Source: Rhodocyclaceae bacterium (GTDB lineage Bacteria; Pseudomonadota; Gammaproteobacteria; Burkholderiales; Rhodocyclaceae). Taken from it: a stretch of 64,000 bases of DNA. A program made the translations under genes and the position numbers. Each line of letters begins with the position of its first letter. Position 1 is the stretch's first letter. Below the pieces are notes generated by a model. That model saw only the letters and a program-made list of their open reading frames with translations. It was not told where the DNA came from and searched no databases. The stretch lies in NCBI GenBank assembly GCA_019455325.1, contig JACFMQ010000002.1, positions 269,353 through 333,352 on the forward strand. Direction: 5' to 3'. This document shows positions 56,825 to 64,000 of the stretch, in pieces.

Positions 56825-57820
56825 TCATCGGGCCGCCTCGCCTTCGCTGGCGAGGACGACCTCGTTCGACTTGAACAGCGCCAGCACCTCGGCGCCGAGT
56901 TCGAGCGGCTGCTCGTGCAGGCCGCGCGTGGAAACGACGGCGGTGACGATGCCGGCCGCGGTCTCGATGCGCACCTCGGACAGCGGGCAACCGACCGCGA
57001 TGTCGACGATCCGCCCCGGCAGCCGGTTGCGCGTATTGATCGCATCGACGCTCATCAGCCGCTTCAGCACGCGCCGTTCGAGCGCGGCGAACGCCGGCTG
57101 GCCGTGCTCGCGCGGCCGCGGCAGCGCCACCGGCTCGTCGAGCGTGATGCGCCCTTCCTCGATGAGCAGGATGCGGTCGGCCAGCGCCACCGCCTCCGAC
57201 ACGTCGTGCGTCACCAGCACGGCGGTGAAGCCGTGCTGGCGCCAGATGTTCTCGATCAGCCGCTGCATCTCGATGCGCGTCAGCGCGTCGAGCGCGCCGA
57301 GCGGTTCGTCGAGCAGCAGCAAGCGCGGCCGGTGGATCAGCGCGCGCGCCAGCGCCACGCGCTGCCGCTGCCCGCCGGAGAGACGCGCCGGCCATTCGTC
57401 GGCGCGGTCGGCCAGGCCGACCTGGGCCAGCGCCCGCTCGGCGCGCTCGCGCACCTCGGCCCGGTCGCCGCGCAGCCCGAGCGCGACGTTCTGGATGACC
57501 GTGCGCCAGGGCAGCAGGCGGGCGTCCTGGAACATGATGCGCGCGTCGTCGCGGCTCGCCTGCGGCGGCGCGCCGTCGAGCGCGATGCCGCCGCCGCTGA
57601 TCTCGTCGAGGCCGGCCAGGAGGCGCAGCAGCGTGCTCTTGCCGCAGCCGCTGCGGCCGACGATGGCGACGAATTCGCCGGCGCCGATGTCGAGGTCGAG
57701 GCCGTGCAGCACCTGGCGTTCGCCGAAGCGCTTGACCAGCCGGTCGATGGCGATGCCGAGCCCGGCGGCGGGCGGGCGGTCGGCTTCCAGGCGGGCGATT
57801 TCGCTGTCGCTGAGATTCAT
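56825..57820 (-). CDS. ssuB: Sulfonate ABC transporter ATPase with fused Mop/TOBE domain
   Basis: 331 residues. Walker [11 protein letters not shown]-loop [10 protein letters not shown], signature [15 protein letters not shown], Walker [13 protein letters not shown] and H-loop VTHDVSEA are all intact (about residues 25-235), as in SsuB/TauB. An extra C-terminal domain (about 258-331: [19 protein letters not shown] ... [27 protein letters not shown]) is a Mop/TOBE fold like that of molybdate transporters and molbindins, and resembles the free protein at 59683. It may bind an oxyanion and regulate transport. Confidence 0.93.
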   Translation of the reverse strand: MNLSDSEIARLEADRPPAAGLGIAIDRLVKRFGERQVLHGLDLDIGAGEFVAIVGRSGCGKSTLLRLLAGLDEISGGGIALDGAPPQASRDDARIMFQDARLLPWRTVIQNVALGLRGDRAEVRERAERALAQVGLADRADEWPARLSGGQRQRVALARALIHRPRLLLLDEPLGALDALTRIEMQRLIENIWRQHGFTAVLVTHDVSEAVALADRILLIEEGRITLDEPVALPRPREHGQPAFAALERRVLKRLMSVDAINTRNRLPGRIVDIAVGCPLSEVRIETAAGIVTAVVSTRGLHEQPLELGAEVLALFKSNEVVLASEGEAAR

Positions 57821-57855
57821 GTGGTTCCGTTTCGAGGTTCGTCGGCGCGGCGCCG

Positions 57856-58641
57856 TCACGCGGCGTAGGCCGAGTTCCACTGCAGCCAGTAGCGTTCCAG
57901 CGCCCGCGCCAGGATGTCGGCGAGCTTGCCGAGCAGCGCGTAGAGCAGGATGCCGAGCAGCACCACGTCGGTCTGCAGGAACTCGCGCGCGTTCATCGTC
58001 ATGTAGCCGATGCCGGCCTGCGCCGAGATGGTCTCGGCGACGATCAGGATCACCCACATGAAGCCGAGCGCGTAGCGCACGCCGACCAGGATCGAGGCAA
58101 GCGCGCCGGGCAGGATCACCTCGCGGTAGAGCGACCAGCCGGAGAGGCCGTAGCTTTTGCCCATCTCGATCAGCGCCGGATCGACCGAGCGGATGCCGTG
58201 GAAGGTGTTGATGTAGACGGCGAAGAACACGCCGAACGAGATCAGGAAGAGCTTCGCCGTCTCGTCGATGCCGAACCACAGGATGACCAGCGGGATCAGC
58301 GCCAGCGGCGGGATGTTGCGGATCATCTGCAGGCTGGTGTCGAGCGCGATCTCGACCTTGCGGAACGAGCCGGTGAGCAGCCCGAGCGCGAGGCCCAGCC
58401 CGCCGCCGATGGCGAAGCCGCTGAGGGCGCGCCAGGCGCTGACCGAGACGTGCTCCCACAGTTCGCCGCTGGCCGCCAGCGTCACCGCCGCGCGGGCGAC
58501 GGCGAGCGGCTCGGGCAGGATGCGGCTGGACAGCCAGCCGACGCTGGCCGAGAGCTGCCAGGCGGCGAGGACGGCGATCGGCACCAGCCACGGCGCCAGG
58601 GCGGAGAACAGTCGGCGCGGCAGGGTGCGTTCGCGGGCCAT
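57856..58641 (-). CDS. ssuC: Sulfonate ABC transporter permease
   Basis: 261 residues with six membrane helices. The cytoplasmic coupling loop is [37 protein letters not shown] (the EAA-type loop of SsuC/TauC). It forms the channel for organosulfonate import with the ATPase encoded 35 bases downstream. Only this one permease serves two binding-protein genes in the window. Confidence 0.94.
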   Translation of the reverse strand: MARERTLPRRLFSALAPWLVPIAVLAAWQLSASVGWLSSRILPEPLAVARAAVTLAASGELWEHVSVSAWRALSGFAIGGGLGLALGLLTGSFRKVEIALDTSLQMIRNIPPLALIPLVILWFGIDETAKLFLISFGVFFAVYINTFHGIRSVDPALIEMGKSYGLSGWSLYREVILPGALASILVGVRYALGFMWVILIVAETISAQAGIGYMTMNAREFLQTDVVLLGILLYALLGKLADILARALERYWLQWNSAYAA

Positions 58642-58674
58642 GGCGTTTCCGTATCGAGGTTCGGATGCGGCGGC

Positions 58675-59646
58675 TCAGGCCGCGGGTTTCCAGAGCGTCA
58701 CTTCGGCGGTGCTGACCTTCTTCGGCAGCAGGCCCTCGCCGTGGAAGGCGTCGGCGATGCGCTGCTGCTCGACCAGCGACCTGGCGGGCACGGCGCCGAC
58801 CTCGTAGGAACGGCGGCCGTTGGCCAGCTCGACGGTGTCCGCGTCCAGCCCCCAGACCGGCGCCAGCAGCGCGGCGGCCTCGCGGGGATTCTTCTTGACC
58901 CAGACACCGGCGCCGCGCAGTTCGTCGAAGACGGCGTTCAACACGTCCGGCCGTGCCTGCGCGAAGGGCGTCGAGGCCAGGTAGTAGCGCTGGTAGCTGG
59001 CGACGTCGTTGCTGCCGTCGGCGATCACGCGCACCTTCGACTGGCGCTGCACGCCGGCGAGGAACGGGTCCCACACCACCCAGGCGTCGACGGCGCCGCG
59101 CTCGAAGGCGGCGCGGCCGTCGGCCGGGCTCAGGTAGGCGGGCTCGATGTCCTTGAAGCGCAGGCCGGCCTGTTCGAGCAGCGCGATCAGCAGGTAGTGC
59201 GCGCCCGCCGCCTTGGCGAAGGCGACGCGCTTGCCCTTGAGGTCGGCGACCGAGCGGATCGGCGAATCCTCGCGCACGACCAGCGCCTGCGCCGACGGCG
59301 ACGGCGCTTCCTGCGCCAGGTAGACGAGCCTGGCGCCGGCGGCCAGCGCGAACACCGGCACGGTGTCGGCGACGTCGGCGCTGAGATCGACGCTGCCGAC
59401 GTTGAGCGCCTCCAGGAGCGGCAGGCCGCTGGTGAATTCGTGCCAGGAGATCCTGACGCCGAGGCCGGCGAGCCGCTTCTCCAGTTGGCCGTTGGCCTTG
59501 AGCACGGTGATCAGCGTGGACGACTTCTGATAGCCGACGCGAACGACCTGTTCCTGGGCCGCGCGCGCCCACGGGGCGGCGCTCAGGGCAAGGCCGGCGG
59601 CGAGGGCGGAAACGACGGTGCGGCGCGGGCGGTTGATCGCAGACAT
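58675..59646 (-). CDS. Sulfonate-type ABC transporter substrate-binding protein 2
   Basis: 323 residues with a signal peptide ([26 protein letters not shown]), possibly Tat-type though the motif is weak. The mature protein is an SsuA/TauA homologue: [82 protein letters not shown]. It resembles the first binding protein throughout, so the pair arose by duplication and probably differs in ligand. It directly precedes the permease. Confidence 0.92.
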   Translation of the reverse strand: MSAINRPRRTVVSALAAGLALSAAPWARAAQEQVVRVGYQKSSTLITVLKANGQLEKRLAGLGVRISWHEFTSGLPLLEALNVGSVDLSADVADTVPVFALAAGARLVYLAQEAPSPSAQALVVREDSPIRSVADLKGKRVAFAKAAGAHYLLIALLEQAGLRFKDIEPAYLSPADGRAAFERGAVDAWVVWDPFLAGVQRQSKVRVIADGSNDVASYQRYYLASTPFAQARPDVLNAVFDELRGAGVWVKKNPREAAALLAPVWGLDADTVELANGRRSYEVGAVPARSLVEQQRIADAFHGEGLLPKKVSTAEVTLWKPAA

Positions 59647-59682
59647 GGGTGTTCCTCCGGAATCGGTGAATGAGGCGAGGGT

Positions 59683-59898
59683 TCAGAGCTTGGCGATCGA
59701 GACTTCGGTGGCCTTGACCAGCGCGATCACCTCGACGCCCGGCTTCAGGTCGAGCTCCCTGACCGAACGGGTGGTGATGACGGAAGTGACGATGCCGAAG
59801 GGCGTCTCGACGTCGACCTCCGAGACGACGGGACCGTCGATGATTTCCTTCACCTTGCCGCGGAACTGGTTGCGCGCGTTGATCGACTGGATGCTCAT
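59683..59898 (-). CDS. Small Mop/TOBE-domain protein (molbindin-like)
   Basis: 71 residues, a single Mop domain: [60 protein letters not shown]. Molbindins bind molybdate or other oxyanions as oligomers. It is the first gene of the sulfonate ABC operon and closely resembles the C-terminal domain of the ATPase of the same operon. A role in sensing or holding an oxyanion for transport control is inferred. Confidence 0.9.
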   Translation of the reverse strand: MSIQSINARNQFRGKVKEIIDGPVVSEVDVETPFGIVTSVITTRSVRELDLKPGVEVIALVKATEVSIAKL

Positions 59899-59983
59899 GG
59901 CTGGCTTTCTCTGAATGTCTGAATGGGGGCGAGGCCCCTGGGTCGTCGGGAAGCGCCATTCTGCGAACCGCGCGCCGGCGCGT

Positions 59984-60010
59984 GAAATAAGAATTCCTGC
60001 GTTGCTTATG
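59984..60010 (-). promoter_or_regulatory. Shared sulfonate-regulon element upstream of the Mop-ABC operon
   Basis: Minus strand: CATAAGCAACGCAG, then GAATTCTTATTTC. The ends form an ATAAG / CTTAT inverted repeat, like CysB-family sites. It lies 86-112 bases before the first gene of the operon. Confidence 0.6.
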
Positions 60011-60063
60011 CGCGGCGGCGGACGGCTCGGTCGGGCCGACGGCCGGGGCGATCACATGAAAGG

Positions 60064-60172
60064 CGAACGTCCACCGCAGAGGCGCAGAGACGCAGAGGTA
60101 ACGCAGAGAAATGCTTTTTCTCGGTTTTCCTCTGCGAATCTCTGCGTCTCTGCGCCTCTGCGGTAGGTGTTT
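60064..60172. repeat. Long GCAGAG-rich inverted repeat, copy 2
   Basis: It begins with the same GAACGTCCACCGCAGAGG as copy 1 and ends with the reverse complement (GCGCCTCTGCGGTAGGTG), with a shorter loop. It is the main content of the 376-base gap between the Mop gene and the flavoprotein gene; nothing coding was seen there. Confidence 0.85.
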
Positions 60173-60274
60173 ACTGCCCCCATCGAGCACGGGAACGTTC
60201 ACGGCGGCGCGGTGCTGGCCGCCGCCGGCGTTTGGCGCTAAAGTGCGCGGCCTCCGCTCCCCGTTCCCGACGCC

Positions 60275-61534
60275 ATGACCGCCGATCGCCCCGCCACCCC
60301 TCGCCCGGCCGTCGTCGTCGGCGGCGGCCCGGCCGGCCTGATGGCCGCCGAGGTCCTCGCCGCCGCCGGCGCCACGGTCGACGTCTACGACGCGATGCCC
60401 TCGGTGGCGCGCAAGTTCCTGCTCGCCGGCAAGGGCGGCATGAACATCACGCACGCCGAGCCGGCCGCCGCCTTCCTCGCCCGCTACGGCGAGCGCCGCG
60501 AACACCTCCGCCCCTTCCTCGACGCCTTCGGTGCCGACGCGCTGCGCGACTGGATTCACGCGCTCGGCGTCGACACCTTCGTCGGCAGCTCGGGCCGCGT
60601 CTTTCCCGTCGGCATGAAGGCGGCACCGCTGCTGCGCGCCTGGCTGCACCGGCTGCGCGCGGCCGGCGTGCGCTTCCATCCCCGGCACCGCTGGCTCGGC
60701 TGGAACGCCGACGGCGAGCTGCGCTTCGCCGGCCCCGGCGGCGAGACGGCCGTCGCCGCGGCAGCGACCGTGCTCGCGCTCGGCGGCGGCAGTTGGGCGA
60801 AGCTCGGCTCGGACGGCGCCTGGGTGCCGCTGCTCTCGGCGCGCGGCGTCGACGTGGCGCCGCTCGCGCCGGCCAACTGCGGCTTCGACGTGGCCGGCTG
60901 GAGCGCGCATTTCGCCGAACGCTTCGCCGGCCAGCCGGTGAAATCGGTCGCCGCGCTGCTGCCGGACGGCGGCCGGCGCGTCGGCGAGTTCGTAATCACC
61001 GCCGGCGGCGTCGAGGGCGGGCTGATCTACGCGCTGTCGGCGTCGCTGCGCGAGGCCATCGCGCGCGGCGGCCGGGCGACGCTGACCCTCGACCTGATGC
61101 CGGACTGGAGCGAGGAACGGCTGCGCGCCGGCATCGGCGGCGGGCGCGGCGCGCGCTCGCTGGCCAGCCACCTGCAGAGCCGGATCGGGCTGAAGGGCGT
61201 CAAGGCCGGGCTGCTGCGGGAAGTGCTCGACAAGGCGGCGTTCGCCGAGCCGGCGACGCTGGCGGCGACGATCAAGCGGCTGCCGCTCGTCCTCGTCGCG
61301 CCGCGGCCGCTCGACGAGGCGATCAGCAGCGCCGGCGGCGTGCGCTTCGCGGCCGTGGACGAACGGCTGATGCTGCGCGCCGCGCCCGGCGTCTTCTGCG
61401 CCGGCGAGATGCTCGACTGGGAGGCGCCGACCGGCGGCTACCTGCTCACCGCCAGCTTCGCCACCGGCCGCGCCGCCGGCCTCGGCGCCGCCGACTGGCT
61501 GGCGCGCGGGCGGCCCGCGGCAGGTGCCGCCTGA
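60275..61534 (+). CDS. HI0933-type NAD(P)/FAD-dependent oxidoreductase (TIGR03862)
   Basis: 419 residues. FAD-binding [20 protein letters not shown] at the N-terminus, [47 protein letters not shown] and the C-terminal [26 protein letters not shown] are the HI0933/TIGR03862 signatures. Its reaction is unknown; relatives are called flavoproteins or BaiN-like. It stands alone after the repeat element and is convergent with a REC-GGDEF gene. Confidence 0.92.
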   Translation: MTADRPATPRPAVVVGGGPAGLMAAEVLAAAGATVDVYDAMPSVARKFLLAGKGGMNITHAEPAAAFLARYGERREHLRPFLDAFGADALRDWIHALGVDTFVGSSGRVFPVGMKAAPLLRAWLHRLRAAGVRFHPRHRWLGWNADGELRFAGPGGETAVAAAATVLALGGGSWAKLGSDGAWVPLLSARGVDVAPLAPANCGFDVAGWSAHFAERFAGQPVKSVAALLPDGGRRVGEFVITAGGVEGGLIYALSASLREAIARGGRATLTLDLMPDWSEERLRAGIGGGRGARSLASHLQSRIGLKGVKAGLLREVLDKAAFAEPATLAATIKRLPLVLVAPRPLDEAISSAGGVRFAAVDERLMLRAAPGVFCAGEMLDWEAPTGGYLLTASFATGRAAGLGAADWLARGRPAAGAA

Positions 61535-61549
61535 CGTCGACGCGGCAGA

Positions 61550-62488
61550 TCAGTCGATGCAGGCGCGGTTGCGGCCGTCCCGCTTCGCCGCGTAGAGGCG
61601 CGCGTCGGCGCTGCGGAAGAGCGGCGCCAGTTCGCCGCCGCCGGCCTCGATGCGGGCGCCGCCGACGGAGACGGTGACGACGCCCCAGTCGGCGTTGTCC
61701 GGATGCTCGATGCCGAGCCGGCGCACGGCATCGACGATGGCCGCGGCGACGGATGCGTAGGCCGGCGCCGAAGCCTCCGGCAGGACCACGCAGAACTCCT
61801 CGCCGCCGTAGCGGGCGGCGAAGGCGGCGGCGGTCACGCCCTCGGCGTTGGCCGTCTCGACCGTACTGGCGATGGCGGCGGCGACGGCGCGCAGGCAGTC
61901 GTCGCCGCGCTGGTGGCCGTGGCGGTCGTTGTATTTCTTGAAGTGGTCCACGTCGAGCATGAGCAGCGCGAACGGCGCCCCGCGGCGCTGCGCCTCGGCC
62001 CAGTGCAGGCCGACCATGAGGTCCATGTGGCGGCGGTTGGCGAGCCCGGTCAGGCCGTCGCGGTTGGCCTGCTCCTCCAGCTTGCGGTTGGCCGCGGCGA
62101 GACGCTGGCGGACGTCGGCGATGCGCGCCATGGCCTTCATCTTGGCCTGCAGCACGACCTCCGGCACCGACTTCGACATGAAGTCGTCGCCGCCCGCCTC
62201 GATCGCCGTCACCAGATTCTCCGGCGTGTCCGAGGCGGTCAGGAAGATGATCGGCGTCCACGCCCAGGACTGCGTCGCCTCGTGCGCGCGGATCAGGTTG
62301 GTGGCCTCGAAGCCGTTCATCACCGGCATCTCGATGTCCATCAGCACGAGGTCGGGCGGGCTCTCGCGGAAGCGGTCGACGGCGACGCGGCCGTTCTCGG
62401 CGACGCTCGTCTCGTGGCCGAGGGCGGGCAGGCGCGCGGCCATCACGGCGGCGATGGCGCGGGTGTCTTCTGCGATCAGGATTTTCAC
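61550..62488 (-). CDS. Response-regulator diguanylate cyclase (REC-GGDEF)
   Basis: 312 residues. Receiver domain with the phospho-acceptor Asp in LVLMDIEMPVMNG (Asp51) and the Lys in DDFMSKSVPEV, a linker helix, then a GGDEF domain with ANRDGLTGLANRRHMD and the active-site RYGGEEFCVVLP. Cytoplasmic. It should make c-di-GMP when phosphorylated, like PleD/WspR types. It lies near a double-receiver protein and a chemoreceptor gene, so these may share signalling inputs. Confidence 0.94.
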   Translation of the reverse strand: MKILIAEDTRAIAAVMAARLPALGHETSVAENGRVAVDRFRESPPDLVLMDIEMPVMNGFEATNLIRAHEATQSWAWTPIIFLTASDTPENLVTAIEAGGDDFMSKSVPEVVLQAKMKAMARIADVRQRLAAANRKLEEQANRDGLTGLANRRHMDLMVGLHWAEAQRRGAPFALLMLDVDHFKKYNDRHGHQRGDDCLRAVAAAIASTVETANAEGVTAAAFAARYGGEEFCVVLPEASAPAYASVAAAIVDAVRRLGIEHPDNADWGVVTVSVGGARIEAGGGELAPLFRSADARLYAAKRDGRNRACID

Positions 62489-62551
62489 GCTGCGGGCATG
62501 GCGACGGTCTGTCCGAAGCGCATGAAGATACCGCGAAACGGCGCCGGCGGC

Positions 62552-63352
62552 TCAGGCCAGGCGGCGCATGACGCCTTCGATGTAGGCCGGGCGCAGCGGC
62601 TTGAGGATGTAGCCGCGGGCGCCGAGCCGGGCCGCGCGCGCGACGAAGTCGCGGTCGGCGCAGCCAGTGACCATCACCACCGCCGTCTCCGGGCTGATCT
62701 CGCGGATCAGCGGCAGCGCCTCAAGGCCGCCGAGCACCGGCATGTTCACGTCGAGGCAGAGGATCGCCGGCCGCAGCGCGCGCACCGCCTGCACGGCCTC
62801 GGCACCGTTGCCGACGGCCTTGACGACGCGCAGCCCGCAGTCGTCGAGCAGGCCCCTGAGGACCAGACGGACGGAGGCGCTGTCGTCGGCGACGACCACC
62901 GTCCGCCGGCCGTCGACGACGGCGCCGGCGACCGGCGGCGCGGCCTCGTCGGCGGCCGGCGCCTCTTCTTCGTCGGCGCGGGCGGCGGCCGTCCGCGCCT
63001 CGACCACGGCGTGCAGCTCATCGAGGATCTGCGCCTGGCTGAACGGCTTGCGGACGAAGCCGGAGGCGCCGGCGTCGGCCGCCCGCTGCTCGATGTCGGC
63101 CTCTTCCGAGCCGGTCATGAAGACGACGTCGATCGCCGGCGACAGCGCGTGGACGGCGGCGAGCAGTTCCAGGCCGTCGCGGCCGGGCAGGTGGTAGTCG
63201 AGGCAGACGATGTCGGGGTGCAGGCGGCGGACCGCTTCCTCCAGCCCGTCGCCGTCGGCGAGGGCGGCGACGACCTCGTGCCCGGCGCTGACGCAGAGGG
63301 CGGTGAGCACCTTGCAGATGCCGTCGTTGTCGTCGACGATCAGGATTCTCAC
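62552..63352 (-). CDS. Double-receiver response regulator, no output domain
   Basis: 266 residues from a GTG at 63352 (MRILIVDDNDGICKVLTAL), chosen because the receiver fold begins there. An in-frame GTG at 63388 sits at the TATCAT -10 box, and the longer frame reaches into the opposite gene's leader. Two REC domains: Asp in IVCLDYHLPGRDG and Lys in GFVRKPFSQ; Asp in ILCLDVNMPVLGG and Lys in GYILKPLRP. An acidic Ala/Glu linker joins them. With no effector domain it may act as a phosphate relay or sink, perhaps for the adjacent REC-GGDEF or a chemotaxis pathway. Confidence 0.88.
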   Translation of the reverse strand: MRILIVDDNDGICKVLTALCVSAGHEVVAALADGDGLEEAVRRLHPDIVCLDYHLPGRDGLELLAAVHALSPAIDVVFMTGSEEADIEQRAADAGASGFVRKPFSQAQILDELHAVVEARTAAARADEEEAPAADEAAPPVAGAVVDGRRTVVVADDSASVRLVLRGLLDDCGLRVVKAVGNGAEAVQAVRALRPAILCLDVNMPVLGGLEALPLIREISPETAVVMVTGCADRDFVARAARLGARGYILKPLRPAYIEGVMRRLA

Positions 63353-63388
63353 GCGGTGGATCTTCGGGAAAGTCTTGTCGGGGCGCAC

Positions 63389-63394
63389 ATGATA
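63389..63394 (-). promoter_or_regulatory. Possible -10 box of the double-receiver gene
   Basis: TATCAT on the minus strand, 36 bases before the chosen GTG start. Confidence 0.35.
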
Positions 63395-63448
63395 CCGCGC
63401 CGGGGCCGCCCGCCGGCGATCGCGGCGGGCGCGGACGGGCCGATACAC

Positions 63449-63475
63449 AAAAAAGACAACAATTCCGGCCGAAAA
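63449..63475 (+). promoter_or_regulatory. Possible sigma-28 (FliA) promoter of the chemoreceptor gene
   Basis: GCCGAAAA (63468-63475) matches the FliA -10 (GCCGATAA) at seven of eight positions. AAAA starts 19 bases upstream, where TAAA is expected. It lies 167 bases before the receptor ATG. Confidence 0.35.
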
Positions 63476-63642
63476 TCGCGCGACGGTGTCAACTTGGTAG
63501 CATTTTCCCGCCGCACCGCGCTCCGCGCCGGTTCTGGATTTATACTCGCCCGCACAAAAAGAACGGCGGCCTGCCCGCCGGAAAACAATGACAACGTCGA
63601 ACTCCGACAGAGCAGAGTCGACAACGGGAGGGGGAGTCACAC

Positions 63643-64000
63643 ATGTCGCAACGTCGCACCTCGGTGGCGAGAAAGCTCATTCTCGTCCTCGCATCGAGCA
63701 TCACCGTCGTTCTCGCCGCGGCCGCGTTCGGCCTGTCTGGCTTCCTCACCGACAAGCTCGAACAAAAGGCGCTGGAAAGCCTGCAGAGCACCAACCGCAT
63801 GGTGATCGACATGATCGACACCTACAACCGCCTGCTGGAACAGACGGTGCAGCGGCTGAGCCCGATCTTCGCCGCCAGCTACCCGCGACCCTTCAGCCTC
63901 GATGCCGACGGCACGCTGCGCCACGGCGGCGAGCCGATCACCCTCGCCGACACCGCCACCCCGGACCGCTTCACGGCGCTCACCCACGTCGCGGCGACGG
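63643..64000 (+). CDS. Methyl-accepting chemotaxis-type receptor, 5' part (cut by window end)
   Basis: The first 119 codons, open to the window edge. ATG with a strong GGGAGGGGGAG site. A membrane helix at residues 10-35 (ARKLILVLASSITVVLAAAAFGLSGFL) is followed by a periplasmic helix (ALESLQSTNRMVIDMIDTYNRLLEQTVQRLSPIFAASYP) and a start (FSLDADGTLRHGGEPITLAD) that fits the Cache 3/Cache 2 sensor fusion of chemoreceptors. The signalling domain is not visible, so a sensor kinase or cyclase is possible. Confidence 0.7.
   Translation, partial: MSQRRTSVARKLILVLASSITVVLAAAAFGLSGFLTDKLEQKALESLQSTNRMVIDMIDTYNRLLEQTVQRLSPIFAASYPRPFSLDADGTLRHGGEPITLADTATPDRFTALTHVAAT

Noticed and set aside
56825..61171. 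A 1,448-codon open frame joining the region of several genes on the minus strand
   Set aside because: Only its last 331 codons are the ABC ATPase; the rest crosses the permease, binding-protein and opposite-strand genes in the wrong frame.
63353..63640. N-terminal extension of the double-receiver protein
   Set aside because: It would run through the -10 box and the leader of the opposite gene; the receiver fold begins at the GTG at 63352.

Overview
The window is very GC-rich and densely coded. It looks like a betaproteobacterium, most likely Rhodocyclales or a close relative. This rests on the content: monomeric NADP-isocitrate dehydrogenase next to aceK, the order purN-DUF3108-rsmB, coaBC-dut beside radC, rpmB-rpmG, flavocytochrome c, and many c-di-GMP and two-component genes. 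That placement is inference; no rRNA or tRNA gene was found.

Left, accessory part (1-16 kb). A complete Wadjet-type plasmid-defence operon (jetA-jetB-jetC-jetD, 442-8517) follows the 3' end of an unknown gene. Its far side carries a decayed IS4-type transposase fragment. Next, on the minus strand, is a surface-signalling iron-uptake locus: fecI-like sigma factor, fecR-like regulator, TonB-dependent receptor with a signalling domain, PepSY membrane protein and a small exported protein. A plus-strand DUF6883/DUF4926 gene pair sits inside it, between fecR and the receptor.

Middle (16-48 kb). icd and aceK are divergent. They are followed by a flavocytochrome c pair, a LysR / Tat-exported aldo-keto reductase / MFS / cyclophilin-like lipoprotein cluster, rpmB-rpmG, and a PAP2 phosphatase with a two-component system that has a PmrA-like box in front. 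Then come radC facing coaBC-dut, dsbB, a GGDEF/EAL protein, an RstAB-like two-component system followed by a small gene with an RstA-like site, and a purN-DUF3108-rsmB-mscS group. dedA, mutL and miaA follow, then a Spy-like lipoprotein and a GMC oxidoreductase.

Right (49-60 kb). This is an organosulfonate block. xsc, an acylating dehydrogenase and an AMP-forming ligase overlap and fit a sulfoacetate -> sulfoacetyl-CoA -> sulfoacetaldehyde -> acetyl phosphate + sulfite route. Facing them are two sulfonate-type binding proteins, one permease, one ATPase with a fused Mop/TOBE domain, a free Mop-domain protein and a four-domain rhodanese. The three transcription units share a CATAAGC...CGCAG...TTCTT-like element upstream, suggesting one regulator.

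End (60-64 kb). An HI0933-type flavoprotein, two signalling proteins (REC-GGDEF and double REC) and the start of a chemotaxis receptor cut by the window edge. Two copies of a long GCAGAG-rich hairpin repeat lie at 45.8 and 60.1 kb.
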